From contig JANXSF010000041.1 in assembly GCA_025352795.1 (NCBI GenBank), positions 1 through 64,000 of the forward strand: 64,000 bases of DNA, written 5' to 3'. This document shows, piece by piece, positions 35,769-45,654 of the stretch. The translations under genes and the position numbers were made by a program. Within the stretch, counting starts at the first letter, position 1, and each line of letters begins with the position of its first letter. Below the pieces are notes generated by a model. That model was not told the DNA's origin. It did not search any database and saw only the letters and a list, made by a program, of their open reading frames with translations. Source of the stretch: Acidobacteriota bacterium (GTDB lineage: Bacteria; Acidobacteriota; Terriglobia; Bryobacterales; Bryobacteraceae).

Positions 35769-36781
35769 TGTGGAAATTTCGATGGTTCTTTAATGGATTG
35801 CCAACTGTTTCCGTCAAGCGACTTTAGGAATTCAACAAGATCCTTTTTCTCATCCTTGTTCAAATTCAGTTTCTTCAACTTGTCATCCAGGTTCTTGTTG
35901 GGAAGGCCGCCTTTGTCATAGAAATCAACCACTTCATCCAGCGTCTTCAAACTTCCATCGTGCATGTATGGCCCGGTTTTAGAAATATCACGAAGGGTTG
36001 GAGTCTTGAAAGTACCCCAATCTGCCGGGTTCTTGGTCACCGCAAATCGCCCTTCATCGGGACTCGGCTTATCTGTTCCGACGCCCAAATTGTGATATGC
36101 GTTAGTAGTGAAATTAATGCCTTCATGGCACTGATCACACTTTGCTTTCCCTTCAAATACATGCAGCCCACGATACTGCGCATCGGTGAGGGCCTTTTTG
36201 TTGCCAGCCTTGAATTTGTCATAGGCCGAATCACCACTCAGCAGCGTCCGTTCAAACGTGGCGATAGCCATGGCCACATGATCAATGGTGAGATCTTCAG
36301 TTCCGAAAACTTTCTTAAACATTGCTCGGTAGCCCGCGATGCCTCGCAACGTTTGCACCACATTTTCATGGGTGTTTCCCATTTCAATGGCGTTCTGAAT
36401 TGGACCCTTCGCCTGATCTTCCAGGGTCCCTGCCCTACCGTCCCAAAATTGATTCAGACTGTAGGCACGGTTAAGAACGGTGGGCGCGCTGCGTCCCCCT
36501 TTCTGCCCACGAATGCCAGTAGAAGTTGCCCCACCATCGGTAAATGCATGGTCAGGATGATGGCAACTCGCGCAGGAAACTGTGTTATCAGAAGAAAGTC
36601 TCTTGTCGAAATACAATAGCTTCCCCAACTCCACTTTTTCAGGAGTGTAAGGATTTTCTCTGGGAAATTGAATCGGCAGCAGGCCAAGGGGTTCTTTAAT
36701 CCCCTTAGCATCTGCGCCAAAAAATAGCACGGGTAACACAACGGCTAAGCCGCCGACCCAAAAAAACCGCGTGGAACTCAT
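35765..36781 (-). CDS. dihaem cytochrome c peroxidase
   Basis: A 338-aa periplasmic peroxidase that reduces hydrogen peroxide with electrons from cytochromes. After a signal peptide (FFWVGGLAVVLPVLFFGADA) it has two haem-c motifs, CASCHH (about residue 75) and CDQCHE (about 216), the usual PTVLNRAYSLNQFWDGRA segment and the C-terminal KTPTLRDISKTGPYMHDGS. Length is typical of the CcpA/MauG family. It lies 15 bp downstream of a small secreted Cys protein and overlaps the sugar-binding lipoprotein gene by 4 bp, forming a three-gene operon. Confidence 0.93.
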   Translation of the reverse strand: MSSTRFFWVGGLAVVLPVLFFGADAKGIKEPLGLLPIQFPRENPYTPEKVELGKLLYFDKRLSSDNTVSCASCHHPDHAFTDGGATSTGIRGQKGGRSAPTVLNRAYSLNQFWDGRAGTLEDQAKGPIQNAIEMGNTHENVVQTLRGIAGYRAMFKKVFGTEDLTIDHVAMAIATFERTLLSGDSAYDKFKAGNKKALTDAQYRGLHVFEGKAKCDQCHEGINFTTNAYHNLGVGTDKPSPDEGRFAVTKNPADWGTFKTPTLRDISKTGPYMHDGSLKTLDEVVDFYDKGGLPNKNLDDKLKKLNLNKDEKKDLVEFLKSLDGNSWQSIKEPSKFPQ

Positions 36782-36796
36782 CTGGTCTCCCGACTC

Positions 36797-37339
36797 TTAT
36801 TTCTTCAAGTAGCCCTGAACGTAAATGGCTTTCATGCCTGCCTGTTCCGACATTGTGCCGGTAACTTCCATGATGTGAGCGGTGTGTTCCACTGCCGCCG
36901 AACGGAAATCAGTCATGCCGTCACGACGCAAGTCATGCTCTTCGTCCATCAACATATAAAGATTGCCATCTTTCGTTAGAAGCCCGATGGGTTGCCCATT
37001 CTTGAAACATTTCTGACCACAGGAGCGATGCTTTTCACCATGTTTGCCGATTTGCAAATAGCAGGAAAAATCCACAATTTCACCGGTCATGGTCACAATC
37101 TTGGCCATGTTCGGTTTACCGTCAACGGACGCACCCATCGTGGTTGCAGTCCATGCACTATCGGGCTTGGTTCCAATGGAGCCCATCGGCTTTTCGTAAC
37201 TACCACCTTCCACAACCATTTGCGGCTGCAGAATGCCAGGCGCTGAAGCCATAACTTTTTTCTTATCTTTGGCACCCATCGTCAAAGTCATGGCCAATGC
37301 CGCGACCAATCCAATGCTTACTTTCCCTAACTTTGTCAT
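36797..37339 (-). CDS. small secreted cysteine-containing protein, unknown function
   Basis: A 180-aa exported protein. The signal peptide is VSIGLVAALAMTLTMGA. The mature part carries TGEIVDFSCYLQIGKHG and then SCGQKCFKNGQPIGLLTKDG, an arrangement of one Cys and a CxxxC that looks conserved in acidobacterial secreted proteins and may bind a metal or form a disulphide. The fold looks like a small OB-type barrel. AAGGAG lies about 10 nt upstream of ATG 37339, so the in-frame start at 37375 is rejected. It is first in an operon with the peroxidase. Confidence 0.7.
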   Translation of the reverse strand: MTKLGKVSIGLVAALAMTLTMGAKDKKKVMASAPGILQPQMVVEGGSYEKPMGSIGTKPDSAWTATTMGASVDGKPNMAKIVTMTGEIVDFSCYLQIGKHGEKHRSCGQKCFKNGQPIGLLTKDGNLYMLMDEEHDLRRDGMTDFRSAAVEHTAHIMEVTGTMSEQAGMKAIYVQGYLKK

Positions 37340-37373
37340 CTTATGAATCTCCTTAGTTAATCCAAACGTTACC

Positions 37374-37390
37374 ACAGCGCGCTACGCTGT
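37374..37390. promoter_or_regulatory. inverted repeat in the divergent gap before ggt
   Basis: ACAGCG (37374-37379) and CGCTGT (37385-37390) are exact complements with a 5-nt loop, in the 109-bp gap between two divergent genes. It could be an operator or a leader hairpin of the minus-strand operon. Confidence 0.35.
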
Positions 37391-37433
37391 TGTTGGTTCA
37401 CTGATTGTCAAGCTATGTCTACCTTATACGATA

Positions 37434-37439
37434 TAGAAT
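37434..37439 (+). promoter_or_regulatory. -10-like box TAGAAT before ggt
   Basis: TAGAAT ends 9 nt before ATG 37449; no ribosome binding site is visible, so leaderless or near-leaderless initiation is likely. Confidence 0.4.
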
Positions 37440-37448
37440 AGACCATCA

Positions 37449-39146
37449 ATGAAGAAGCTTTTCCTTACCATCGTAATTCCATTTCTGGCTATTGGACAAG
37501 AGCGCTGGCAAGCCCGATCCATGGTGATTTCAACTCAGGGAATTGCCGCTACAAGCCAGACACTTGCGTCACAAGCAGCAGCGCAGATACTGGCTCGTGG
37601 AGGTTCGGCAGTGGATGCGGCGATTGCTGCCAACGCCGTTCTGGCCGTGGTGGAACCGATGATGTGCGGAATGGGTGGCGATCTGTTTGCTATCCATTGG
37701 GATGCGAAGCTGAACAAGCTTACCGGCATGAATGCCAGCGGCCCCACACCGAAGGGCATGACCATTGCAGCACTGAAGGCCAAAGGGCATTACAACATGC
37801 CTGCCTCTGGAATCCACACCGTCTCAGTTCCAGGTGCAGTGGATGGATGGGCGAAAATGCATCAACGCTTTGGCCGCTTGCCTTGGCGCGACCTGTTTGA
37901 ACCGGCCATTCACTATGCTCGCACTGGATTTCCAGTAACTGAAATTATTCAATATGATTGGTCTCACACGGTCGGCAAATTGGAATCGGATCAGAATGCC
38001 CGGCTTAGCCACTTAATTAAAGGTCGCGCCCCGGAGGTTGGTGAAAAGTTCCACAACCCGCAATTGGCCAATGCCTTTGAGCTGCTGTCCAAAAACGGCC
38101 GCGATGCGTATTACAAAGGTCCCATTGCCCAGTCGATTTTGAAAACATCGAAGCGCCTGGGTGGCACCATGACAGCTAGCGATTTGGCCAGTTTCCAATC
38201 GGAATGGATCGACCCCATCTCAACGATATATCGGGGCTGGAAGGTTTACGAAATGCCTCCCAATGGCCAAGGCATTGCCGTTCTGATGATGTTGAACATT
38301 ATGGAAAAGTTCCCTCTTCCAGAAAAAGATGCCTTGAGTGCCGATGCGTTTCACTTGAAGATTGAGGCGCAAAAGTTGGCCTATCAGGATCTGCGCGCTT
38401 ACAATGCCGACCCATTGGTTGTCAGTGTTCCTACCCAAGGAATGCTTTCTAAAACCTATGCCACTGAGCGGTCAAAATTGATCGATGCAGAAAAAGCCAC
38501 TTGCAGTGTCTCGCAAGGGGAGCCCAATAAAGGCTCGCATACTATCTATCTTTCCGTGGTGGATACGGAAGGAAATATTGTCTCTTGGATTCAAAGCATT
38601 TCCGATCTGTGGGGCTCTGGCGTTGTAGTGGATGACTTTGGGTTTCATCTGCACGACCGCGCTGGTGGCTTCACGTTTGAGGCGCAACATCCCAATGTAC
38701 TGGCACCTGGCAAGCGTCCCTTTCACACCATCATTCCTGGCTTCATGGAAAAAGATGATCAGAAGATTGGGTTTGGAATCATGCGTGGGGCAAACCAGGC
38801 GATGGCCCATGCGCAATTTGTTTCGAATATCGTTGACCACGGCATGAACATTCAAGCAGCACTTGAGGCACCCCGCTTCACTCGCCAAACACTAGGTGGT
38901 TGTGACGTACTCATTGAAAGCAGGGTTCCCGCAGCCGCAAGAGAAGAGCTTACTAAACGCGGTCATTACCTGGACGTTCGCGGCGAATATTCTGGTCAGA
39001 TGGGCGGTGGCCAAGCGGTGCTAACAGACACCTCAAAGAAAATGCACTATGGGGCGTCGTCACCTAGAAAAGATGGGGCAGCAATTCCAGAACCTATTGA
39101 TTTTTGGAAAGGTCAGCCAGCACCAGCCGGATCTCGCCGAAACTGA
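37449..39146 (+). CDS. ggt: gamma-glutamyltransferase
   Basis: A 565-aa N-terminal-nucleophile hydrolase that transfers or hydrolyses gamma-glutamyl groups of glutathione and related compounds in the periplasm. A short signal peptide (LFLTIVIPFLAIGQ) precedes the precursor. The substrate-binding region has MMCGMGGDLFAI (about residue 70). The self-cleavage site and nucleophile Thr lie in SHTIYLSVVDTEGNIVSW (about residues 360-377), with Thr four residues before SVVD, as in the family. GFGIMRGANQ is near the C-terminus. The precursor should split into a large and a small subunit. The last 53 bp overlap recQ on the other strand. Confidence 0.9.
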   Translation: MKKLFLTIVIPFLAIGQERWQARSMVISTQGIAATSQTLASQAAAQILARGGSAVDAAIAANAVLAVVEPMMCGMGGDLFAIHWDAKLNKLTGMNASGPTPKGMTIAALKAKGHYNMPASGIHTVSVPGAVDGWAKMHQRFGRLPWRDLFEPAIHYARTGFPVTEIIQYDWSHTVGKLESDQNARLSHLIKGRAPEVGEKFHNPQLANAFELLSKNGRDAYYKGPIAQSILKTSKRLGGTMTASDLASFQSEWIDPISTIYRGWKVYEMPPNGQGIAVLMMLNIMEKFPLPEKDALSADAFHLKIEAQKLAYQDLRAYNADPLVVSVPTQGMLSKTYATERSKLIDAEKATCSVSQGEPNKGSHTIYLSVVDTEGNIVSWIQSISDLWGSGVVVDDFGFHLHDRAGGFTFEAQHPNVLAPGKRPFHTIIPGFMEKDDQKIGFGIMRGANQAMAHAQFVSNIVDHGMNIQAALEAPRFTRQTLGGCDVLIESRVPAAAREELTKRGHYLDVRGEYSGQMGGGQAVLTDTSKKMHYGASSPRKDGAAIPEPIDFWKGQPAPAGSRRN

Positions 39147-40947
39147 TTTCGGGTGGAAGTATTTCTTTAATCGGACTGGCTTTTTCAAAACCCATTTGAT
39201 GGGCGGCAGCTTCAATCAACTTACGACGTTCTGCCGTCATCCAAGTTGGCTGCCACTCAATTTTTCCTAAAGACACCAAAGAACAAATTGTGCTGATGAT
39301 GGTTTCCACTTTTCGATCGCGAATTTGAGCAATCTCGGCAATGGATTTCCCACCTTGAAGAAGCTGCAGCGTGATTTCAGCAGGCGAGAGCTTGGGTCCA
39401 TGCTGATCAGGATCGTCCAGCCTGTGGCCGTTTTCAAACGACTGGATGGCCGCCAAAATTTCAGCACCTAATTTTTCAGCCTTCGCTTGCCCAATGCCAA
39501 ACACTTTCAACAGATCTGGAAATTTGTGCGGAACGCGTCGAGCCAAATCGTCAATGGTGGCATCGTGAAGAATGATAAACGCTGGTTGCTTGGTTTGCTT
39601 TGCCATTGCCAAACGCCACTTGCGCAGATAGTCCCGCAAGCCTTCGTCTACTGACGTTTCCGACTCCAATGGAAGCAACTTCTTTTCTGTAACCAGAGTC
39701 TTTGCATCCAGCCATGCCAGCGTGTAGCCGCAAACATCGCAGGCTCCGCAGCTTTCCCACTTGGGAGTTTCGCCAAAGTATTTGCAGAGGGTGCGGGGCC
39801 TGCAGGCAGATCCTTCCACGAATTCGCGCATCACGCTATAGCGAGCCCAAGCGCGGTTGCGTTCTTCTTTGTCCTTCAACTGTTCAATGAAATAAGCCAG
39901 CAGACCAATATCTTTTTTCTGCCACAATAACAAGCAATCCGCCGCTTCCCCATCACGACCCGCACGACCCGCTTCCTGGTAAAACTGCTCTAACGATTTA
40001 GGAAGTGCCAAGTGGATCACAGCCCGCACATGTGGCTTATTGATGCCCAAGCCAAAGGCCAACGTTCCGACGAGCACGCGTACTTCATCGGCCATCCACA
40101 GGTTCTGATTGCGCCTGCGCGCTTCAGCCCCCATCTGCCCGTGATAGGCGACGGCCTCAATTCCGTTTTGCCCCAAATCATCCACAGTGGTTTCAACCGC
40201 AGAAATAGTTGGTGCATAAATGATCACCGTGCTGCCTTCATGCGCCTTCAACGTTTTCAGTAGAAGATCGAACTGAGTTTTGGAATCGCACTGTCGAATT
40301 ACAAAGTGAAGATTGGGGCGGTGGAAACTGCGAATGTATTTGCCAGGCTGATCCAGCCCCAACTGCTGAATAATATCGTGCCGAACTTTTTGCGTGGCAG
40401 ATGCTGTGAACGCGGCGATTGGGACATCAGGAAAGTTGTTCCGCAGCCGACCCAGCATTCTATACTCTGGACGGAACTCGTGCCCCCATTCGGAAATGCA
40501 GTGCGCCTCATCAATGGCAAAAAGCGCCAGTGGGATATTATGCAGCCAATCAATCGTACCTTCACGAGCCATCCGTTCTGGCGATAAATACAGCAACCGA
40601 TAAACCCCACGCTTGGCATCCCACATCACTTTTTGTTGTTCTGCGAAAGGCATGCTGCTGTTCAGCACTGCGGAAGAAATTCCCATTTGTGCAAGTTGTT
40701 CGGCCTGATCATGCATTAGGGCAATGAGTGGAGAGATCACCACCGTGGTCCCGTTGCCAACCAAAGAGGGCAACTGATAGCACAGCGATTTTCCACCGCC
40801 AGTGGGCATTACAACTGCGGCATCCCGCCCAGCAAGAAGGCAGCGAATGATGGCTTCTTGTTGCGGTCTAAATTCGTCAAATCCCCAAAACTGGCGTAGC
40901 AGCCCATGAAGATCAATCTCAGGTAAAGTCGTGTCCAACACAATCAT
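39094..40947 (-). CDS. recQ: ATP-dependent DNA helicase RecQ
   Basis: A 617-aa 3'-5' DNA helicase for recombination and replication repair. The helicase core has FRPQQEAI (Q motif), MPTGGGKS (Walker A, about residues 47-54), DEAHCISEWGHEFRPEY (Walker B) and QEAGRAGRDGE (motif VI). A zinc-binding set CRPRTLC...SCGACDVC follows. The C-terminus has an HRDC domain (LHDATIDDLARR, about 500) and a last helix-turn-helix (GGKSIAEIAQIRDRKVETI). ATG 40947 gives the usual N-terminus; an ATG at 41088 would add 47 residues lying over the divergent gene. The spacing of 29 bp to the divergent gene is tight. Confidence 0.95.
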   Translation of the reverse strand: MIVLDTTLPEIDLHGLLRQFWGFDEFRPQQEAIIRCLLAGRDAAVVMPTGGGKSLCYQLPSLVGNGTTVVISPLIALMHDQAEQLAQMGISSAVLNSSMPFAEQQKVMWDAKRGVYRLLYLSPERMAREGTIDWLHNIPLALFAIDEAHCISEWGHEFRPEYRMLGRLRNNFPDVPIAAFTASATQKVRHDIIQQLGLDQPGKYIRSFHRPNLHFVIRQCDSKTQFDLLLKTLKAHEGSTVIIYAPTISAVETTVDDLGQNGIEAVAYHGQMGAEARRRNQNLWMADEVRVLVGTLAFGLGINKPHVRAVIHLALPKSLEQFYQEAGRAGRDGEAADCLLLWQKKDIGLLAYFIEQLKDKEERNRAWARYSVMREFVEGSACRPRTLCKYFGETPKWESCGACDVCGYTLAWLDAKTLVTEKKLLPLESETSVDEGLRDYLRKWRLAMAKQTKQPAFIILHDATIDDLARRVPHKFPDLLKVFGIGQAKAEKLGAEILAAIQSFENGHRLDDPDQHGPKLSPAEITLQLLQGGKSIAEIAQIRDRKVETIISTICSLVSLGKIEWQPTWMTAERRKLIEAAAHQMGFEKASPIKEILPPEISFGEIRLVLADLSKNQ

Positions 40948-40976
40948 TGTAGCTTCGATAGAATGGGCATGGACCC

Positions 40977-41519
40977 ATGAAAACTCGCCGACAAGCAATT
41001 CAAACTGCACTGGCAGCTGCCGCTGTGCCTTTGGCCGTCGCTCAGGAACATCAACATGAAGCGCCTTTGGTTGAATTGAAAGCCACAAAGAAGGTGGCCA
41101 AATTCTTCAGCGCTGATGAGATGAAGACGCTGTCCCGCTTGGTGGATCTGATCATCCCACGCACCGATACCCCAGGTGCTGCCGACGCCAGCGTGCACTT
41201 TATCATCGACGGGAATTCACGAGCGCGAGCCAAGCTGGGCGCAGATTTCCGACGAGGCATTGCTTCATTGAACGGCGATGCTCGTAAAAAAGATGGCAAA
41301 GCTTTCGTGGATTTATCGGAGCCGGAACAGGTGGCCATGCTCACCGCGTTCAGTAAAGAAGAAGGCACCAGCCGCGCCGCATTTTTCAAGTTGTTGAAGG
41401 ACGCAACGGTGGATGGTTACTATTCCACCAAAGAAGGTTTGCAACAGGAACTTGGCTGGAACGCCAATACATTCTTGAAAGAATTCCCCGGCTGCACGCA
41501 CCCGGAGCATCAGGTGTAA
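40977..41519 (+). CDS. gluconate 2-dehydrogenase subunit 3 family protein
   Basis: A 180-aa exported small subunit of a membrane-bound GMC-type dehydrogenase. The N-terminus TRRQAIQTALAAAAVP is Tat-like, which would let the folded flavoprotein partner be co-exported. The body has FFSADEMKTLSRLVDLIIPRTDTPGAADA in pieces (SADEMKTLSRLVDL; IIPRTDTPGAADA), typical for the family. It is 3 bp upstream of the GMC flavoprotein gene. A cytochrome c subunit, often third in such complexes, is absent. Confidence 0.9.
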   Translation: MKTRRQAIQTALAAAAVPLAVAQEHQHEAPLVELKATKKVAKFFSADEMKTLSRLVDLIIPRTDTPGAADASVHFIIDGNSRARAKLGADFRRGIASLNGDARKKDGKAFVDLSEPEQVAMLTAFSKEEGTSRAAFFKLLKDATVDGYYSTKEGLQQELGWNANTFLKEFPGCTHPEHQV

Positions 41520-41522
41520 ACC

Positions 41523-43169
41523 ATGTACCCACAAACATCGCAAAAGAAACATGACGTGGTAATTATCGGCAGCGGTGCCGCAGGCGGCATGACGGCCTGG
41601 AACCTGACCCGGTTGGGCGTCAACGTAACTGTGCTAGATGCTGGTCAAAAATTCAACAAGGCACAGTTCTGGTCACACGTAAAACCGTGGGAGTGGCGCG
41701 ACCGTTTGGAGCGCGGCTTACGACCTCCGCAAATGGTACTCGATACGAAAGAGCAACCGTTTGAAACGCCCGCAGGACAGCCGTTTGACTTGACTCGTGT
41801 GTGGGGTCGTGGTGGGAAGACCAACATTTGGGGCCGAGTCTCGCTACGCTATTCCGACGTCGATTTCACTGGTCCAGAAAAGGATGGTTGGGAGATCCCG
41901 TGGCCGTTACGCTATGCCGACATTTCCCCTTATTACGATAAAGTGGAACAGTTGATTGGCGTGTGCGGTGGCACTGACGATCAGGATTCCCTGCCCGGCA
42001 GCAAGTACATGCTTCCCGCCCCAAGCCCACGGTGCGGTGAACGGTTGATGCAGAAAGCGGCCAAGAGCATTGGCGTTTCCATTGTTGCTGGCAGGCGTGC
42101 AGTTCTTACGAAAGAGCACAACGGTCGCGCGCCCTGCCACTATTGCGGCGCTTGCGGCAAAGGTTGCGACATTGGAGCATTCTTTAACTCCACTGACTAT
42201 CTTTTGGAACCTGCGATGAAGACCGGCAAGCTGCAGGTAATCGACAATGCGGTGGTGGCTCGGGTGTTGGTGGACGACAAAGGTCTGGCCAGCGGCGTGC
42301 AATATTTCGACCGCAACACCAAGCAGGAACATACAATTCAAGCACGCATCGTGGTGATGGCCGCGTCGTGCATTGATTCTACGCGTATTTTGTTAAACTC
42401 GAAATCGTCGAAATATCCCAATGGCATTGCGAATTCAAATGATGTCATTGGTCGTTATCTGACAGAGCAAACCCGCTTCCACATGTACGGCTTCGTTCCC
42501 GAATTGCGTGGTGGCAAAACACAAAATGACGATGGCATTGGCGGTGAGCATATCTACATGCCCAGGTTCAATCATCGGGATGGTCGCAAGCGTGATTATC
42601 TGCGCGGATTCGGATCGCAATTCTGGTCCACCGGTGCACAAGCCAGTGCAGAATTCGCGAAGTCTCTGCCCGGCTTTGGAGTGGACTTCAAAAAGTCTGT
42701 GAAGAATCGTTACCCAGCCATGGTGGCGTTGCATCCGTATGGTGAAGTTCTGCCGCGCGCTGACAATCGGGTGACGGTGGATGGGACGGCCAAGGATCGT
42801 TACGGCGTGCCCGTTGTGCGGATTGACTTCAAGATCTCCGATAACGAACGCAAGATGGTAGATGAGATGTACGATACGGCGGAATCTATTCTGCGTGCGG
42901 CGAAGGCAGAGATCCTGCCATTTAAACGCGGTGAACTGGCGCTGCCGGGCAGTGCGATTCATGAACATGGAACAGTGCGCATGGGCAGCGATCCAAAACG
43001 GAGTGCGGTGAGTAGCTTCGGGCAAGCGCATGAGGTGAAGAATTTGTACGTGATGGACGGCGCAATTTTCCCAACGGCAACAGAGAAGAATCCGACGCTA
43101 ACCATTTTGGCTGTGGCGTGGAGGGGAAGTGATCAGTTGGCGGAAGAGTTTAGGAAGGGGAATATTTAG
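41523..43169 (+). CDS. GMC-family FAD oxidoreductase (gluconate dehydrogenase-like)
   Basis: A 548-aa flavoprotein, probably oxidising a sugar or sugar acid with the subunit 3 product encoded just upstream. The FAD motif is [15 protein letters not shown] (about residues 12-26). [11 protein letters not shown] (about 98) and a Cys-rich stretch [12 protein letters not shown] (about 207) follow. The catalytic His region is [12 protein letters not shown] near residue 480, with [10 protein letters not shown] close to the end. The Cys-rich stretch is usual in the two-subunit group. Nothing in the sequence sets the substrate. Confidence 0.92.
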   Translation: MYPQTSQKKHDVVIIGSGAAGGMTAWNLTRLGVNVTVLDAGQKFNKAQFWSHVKPWEWRDRLERGLRPPQMVLDTKEQPFETPAGQPFDLTRVWGRGGKTNIWGRVSLRYSDVDFTGPEKDGWEIPWPLRYADISPYYDKVEQLIGVCGGTDDQDSLPGSKYMLPAPSPRCGERLMQKAAKSIGVSIVAGRRAVLTKEHNGRAPCHYCGACGKGCDIGAFFNSTDYLLEPAMKTGKLQVIDNAVVARVLVDDKGLASGVQYFDRNTKQEHTIQARIVVMAASCIDSTRILLNSKSSKYPNGIANSNDVIGRYLTEQTRFHMYGFVPELRGGKTQNDDGIGGEHIYMPRFNHRDGRKRDYLRGFGSQFWSTGAQASAEFAKSLPGFGVDFKKSVKNRYPAMVALHPYGEVLPRADNRVTVDGTAKDRYGVPVVRIDFKISDNERKMVDEMYDTAESILRAAKAEILPFKRGELALPGSAIHEHGTVRMGSDPKRSAVSSFGQAHEVKNLYVMDGAIFPTATEKNPTLTILAVAWRGSDQLAEEFRKGNI

Positions 43170-43176
43170 GATCGGG

Positions 43177-44781
43177 TCACGTCACCGGTCCAGGATTGAA
43201 CGGGGCTAGTGCGTTGTGCAGGCCCCAATGATCTGCCCAAGTTTTCTTGCGCCCACTGGCCACATCCAAAATGAAGCGATACAGTTCCCAACCAACGCTT
43301 TCAATCGTTGCCTGGCCCGTGGCAATGCGCCCTGCATCCACGTCAATCAAATCATGCCATCGTTCTGCCAGTGCAGTGCGCGAAGAAACTTTCACCACTG
43401 GAACGAGTGCCAAGCCATAGGGCGTTCCCTCGCCTGTGGTGAATACGTGCATGTTCATTGATGCTAACTGCTGCGTTCCGCAAATAAAATCGCTGGCTGG
43501 TGTGGCTGCAAACGTCAGACCTTTCGCGGTCACTTTATCGCCATGACTGGCCACCATGCTGATAGCACTGGTGCCGGCTTTTGCCACAGAGCCCAATGCC
43601 TTTTCCACTACGTTCGATAAACCACCACGCTTATTGCCTGGTGTTGGATTCGCGCTACGATCAGCACCGCCTCGTCCCAGGTATTCGTCATACCAACGCA
43701 TTTCACGAATCAGATCGCGTGCTATGTCTTGCGTTGCGCAGCGTGGCGTCAACAAATGAACGGCATCGCGAACTTCGGTCACTTCAGAAAACATCACACT
43801 CGCACCGGATCGCACTAAGAGATCAGCCGCATAACCAACAGCCGGGTTACAGGTCACTCCAGAAAATGCGTCACTCCCTCCGCACTGCAATCCGACGTTC
43901 AATTCCGATGCGGGACAAGTGGTACGCTGCCTACGATTCAACTCTTCCAATCGCTTTTCGGCAAAGCGCATAATGGCCGAGATCATGTCCCCAAACCCGC
44001 GCAGGTCTGCATCTTGAAGACGAACCACATAGGGATCTTCATTGAAAATCGGGAATGTTGAGTTGTTGAACGGACGCAGATTTTCGCCTGGCAACAACCG
44101 CATCGGCTGCAATTTCTCGCAACCAAGACTGACCACCAATGGCGAACCTCCGAAATTTGCGTGTCGACTAATGTGGCCCAAAGTGCGGACTGGAATACCG
44201 GCGCCTGGCGCGTCAATCGCCACCCCACAACCATATGTGTGCGTGATGGCCACCACATCATCCACGTTGGGAAAGCGCGGTAGCAGCTCCGCTTTGATGC
44301 GGCGCACCGCGTAATCCACAGTAGGCGCGACGCACTGTACTGTTGTTGTGATGCCCAAAATATTTTTCGTGCCCACAGTGCCGTCTGCATTGCGATAGCC
44401 CTCAAACGTCTGCCCTGCCAGCGGTGCGAGTGGTTGCGGAACGGCTGTGGCCAAGGCTAATTGATCCAGTGGAGGAGCCACGGGAAGGTTCAGCATATCT
44501 TCACGAATCCAACCACCAACCGGAATTTCACGATTGGCCGTGCCGATCACTTCGCCATAGCGGATAATCAGGTCGCCAGGAGCGAATCGCTTCAAAGCAA
44601 CTTTGTGCGATTGGGGAATGCTCTCCACCAATTTCAATCCATCAGAAAAAGCGACTCCAGCGGCCAGCCCTTCCGGGTTCACTACGATGGCAACATTGTC
44701 TTTGGAATGCACTTGAATACGAAGAGGGTCCACGCATCGGAGAGTAACACAATTAGGCCTTTGAATCACGCTTAGTCCCAT
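43177..44781 (-). CDS. UxaA-family altronate/galactarate-type dehydratase
   Basis: A 534-aa metal-dependent dehydratase that removes water from a sugar acid such as altronate or galactarate. The N-terminal SAF domain is seen in [16 protein letters not shown] and [20 protein letters not shown], split here. The C-terminal catalytic part has [46 protein letters not shown] and SHGDKV. Start is uncertain: ATG 44781 and ATG 44823 are in frame and lie in or above a tandem 14-bp repeat; GTG 44733 (VDPLRIQVH) is also possible. No adjacent uronate transporter or kinase. Confidence 0.88.
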   Translation of the reverse strand: MGLSVIQRPNCVTLRCVDPLRIQVHSKDNVAIVVNPEGLAAGVAFSDGLKLVESIPQSHKVALKRFAPGDLIIRYGEVIGTANREIPVGGWIREDMLNLPVAPPLDQLALATAVPQPLAPLAGQTFEGYRNADGTVGTKNILGITTTVQCVAPTVDYAVRRIKAELLPRFPNVDDVVAITHTYGCGVAIDAPGAGIPVRTLGHISRHANFGGSPLVVSLGCEKLQPMRLLPGENLRPFNNSTFPIFNEDPYVVRLQDADLRGFGDMISAIMRFAEKRLEELNRRQRTTCPASELNVGLQCGGSDAFSGVTCNPAVGYAADLLVRSGASVMFSEVTEVRDAVHLLTPRCATQDIARDLIREMRWYDEYLGRGGADRSANPTPGNKRGGLSNVVEKALGSVAKAGTSAISMVASHGDKVTAKGLTFAATPASDFICGTQQLASMNMHVFTTGEGTPYGLALVPVVKVSSRTALAERWHDLIDVDAGRIATGQATIESVGWELYRFILDVASGRKKTWADHWGLHNALAPFNPGPVT

Positions 44782-44798
44782 CCACTTAGTCCCATCCA
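44771..44798. repeat. two perfect tandem copies of a 14-bp unit
   Basis: CTTAGTCCCATCCA occurs twice in a row, 44771-44784 and 44785-44798. 14 bp is not a multiple of three, so a third copy or a loss would shift the frame at the start of the dehydratase gene and change which start codon is used. Confidence 0.6.
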
Positions 44799-44878
44799 AA
44801 ATTGTTCCAGCAACGGCAGGCAATTGGACGTTTTGTGGTTTGCCTGTGAATTCCCAGTCTTTGGATACACTACTAAGC

Positions 44879-45601
44879 TCAGCGGAACAACAAAATAGTG
44901 GAAGCAGCGGTTAGAACAATCACCATTGCCTCAAAAACATTGGTCGGAATGCGTCCTAACAACCACCGTCCAGTGAGTGCTCCCAGTAAGACCGCCGGGA
45001 CAAGCACCGCATCAAAAATCAAGGAAGTACGACTGAATAACCCATGCCAGGTGTAGATTGGGATCTTTGCCAAATTGATTACAAAAAAGAACCAGGCTCC
45101 TGTGGCGATGAATTCTTCTTTGGGCAACTCCTTGGTGAGCAGGTAAAGATTCATCACCGGGCCTGCTGCATTGGCCACGGTTGTGGCAAACCCAGCAGCC
45201 ATGCCGTAGAGTCCGCTGTGCGCCGGACGAAGGTCACTCTTCATGCGGCGGTATAGATACAGCACCAGCATGATCAGCACAATCGTACCGACCAACGGTC
45301 GCAATATATATTCAGGTAGATAAAGTGCAGCCGCCCCGCCAGCCATGCCGACAACTACCCAAGGGGCCATCGCAAATAATTTATTTGCCGCAGCGTGCCT
45401 TCGCCAGTAAAAAACAGCAAATAGATCCGCAGTGCAAAGAATGGGTAGCAACCAACCTGCGGAATGTTTTGTATCCCCGGCAGTAAGCACCATCAAGGGA
45501 ATTGCCAAAATGCCAACACCGGGCATTCCAGTTTTGGCAACACCAATCATGAAGGCACACAAAGCACCGAGTATCCATTGCCAAGGGGCGAGATTAGGCA
45601 T
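44879..45601 (-). CDS. TauE/SafE-family membrane transporter
   Basis: A 240-aa inner-membrane protein with seven or eight hydrophobic segments, such as [22 protein letters not shown], seen here in parts ([18 protein letters not shown]), and [20 protein letters not shown] at the end. This family exports or takes up sulphonates and sulphite-like anions or other small organic anions. The substrate cannot be inferred, as the next genes are unrelated. TATAAT lies on the minus strand at 45624-45619, 17 nt before the ATG, next to a GCGTC/GACGC stem. Confidence 0.88.
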   Translation of the reverse strand: MPNLAPWQWILGALCAFMIGVAKTGMPGVGILAIPLMVLTAGDTKHSAGWLLPILCTADLFAVFYWRRHAAANKLFAMAPWVVVGMAGGAAALYLPEYILRPLVGTIVLIMLVLYLYRRMKSDLRPAHSGLYGMAAGFATTVANAAGPVMNLYLLTKELPKEEFIATGAWFFFVINLAKIPIYTWHGLFSRTSLIFDAVLVPAVLLGALTGRWLLGRIPTNVFEAMVIVLTAASTILLFR

Positions 45602-45618
45602 GTAAAGACGAATTGGTG

Positions 45619-45624
45619 ATTATA
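45619..45624 (-). promoter_or_regulatory. -10 box TATAAT before the TauE/SafE gene
   Basis: Consensus TATAAT on the minus strand, 17 nt upstream of ATG 45601. No -35 consensus was seen. A 5-bp inverted repeat (GCGTC...GACGC) overlaps the spacer. Confidence 0.45.
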
Positions 45625-45654
45625 GCGCGTCTGGACGCTGTTTACCGTTCCATC

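Noticed and set aside
40948-41088. 47-residue N-terminal extension of RecQ
   Set aside because: It lies on the opposite strand of the gluconate-dehydrogenase subunit gene and has no RecQ character.
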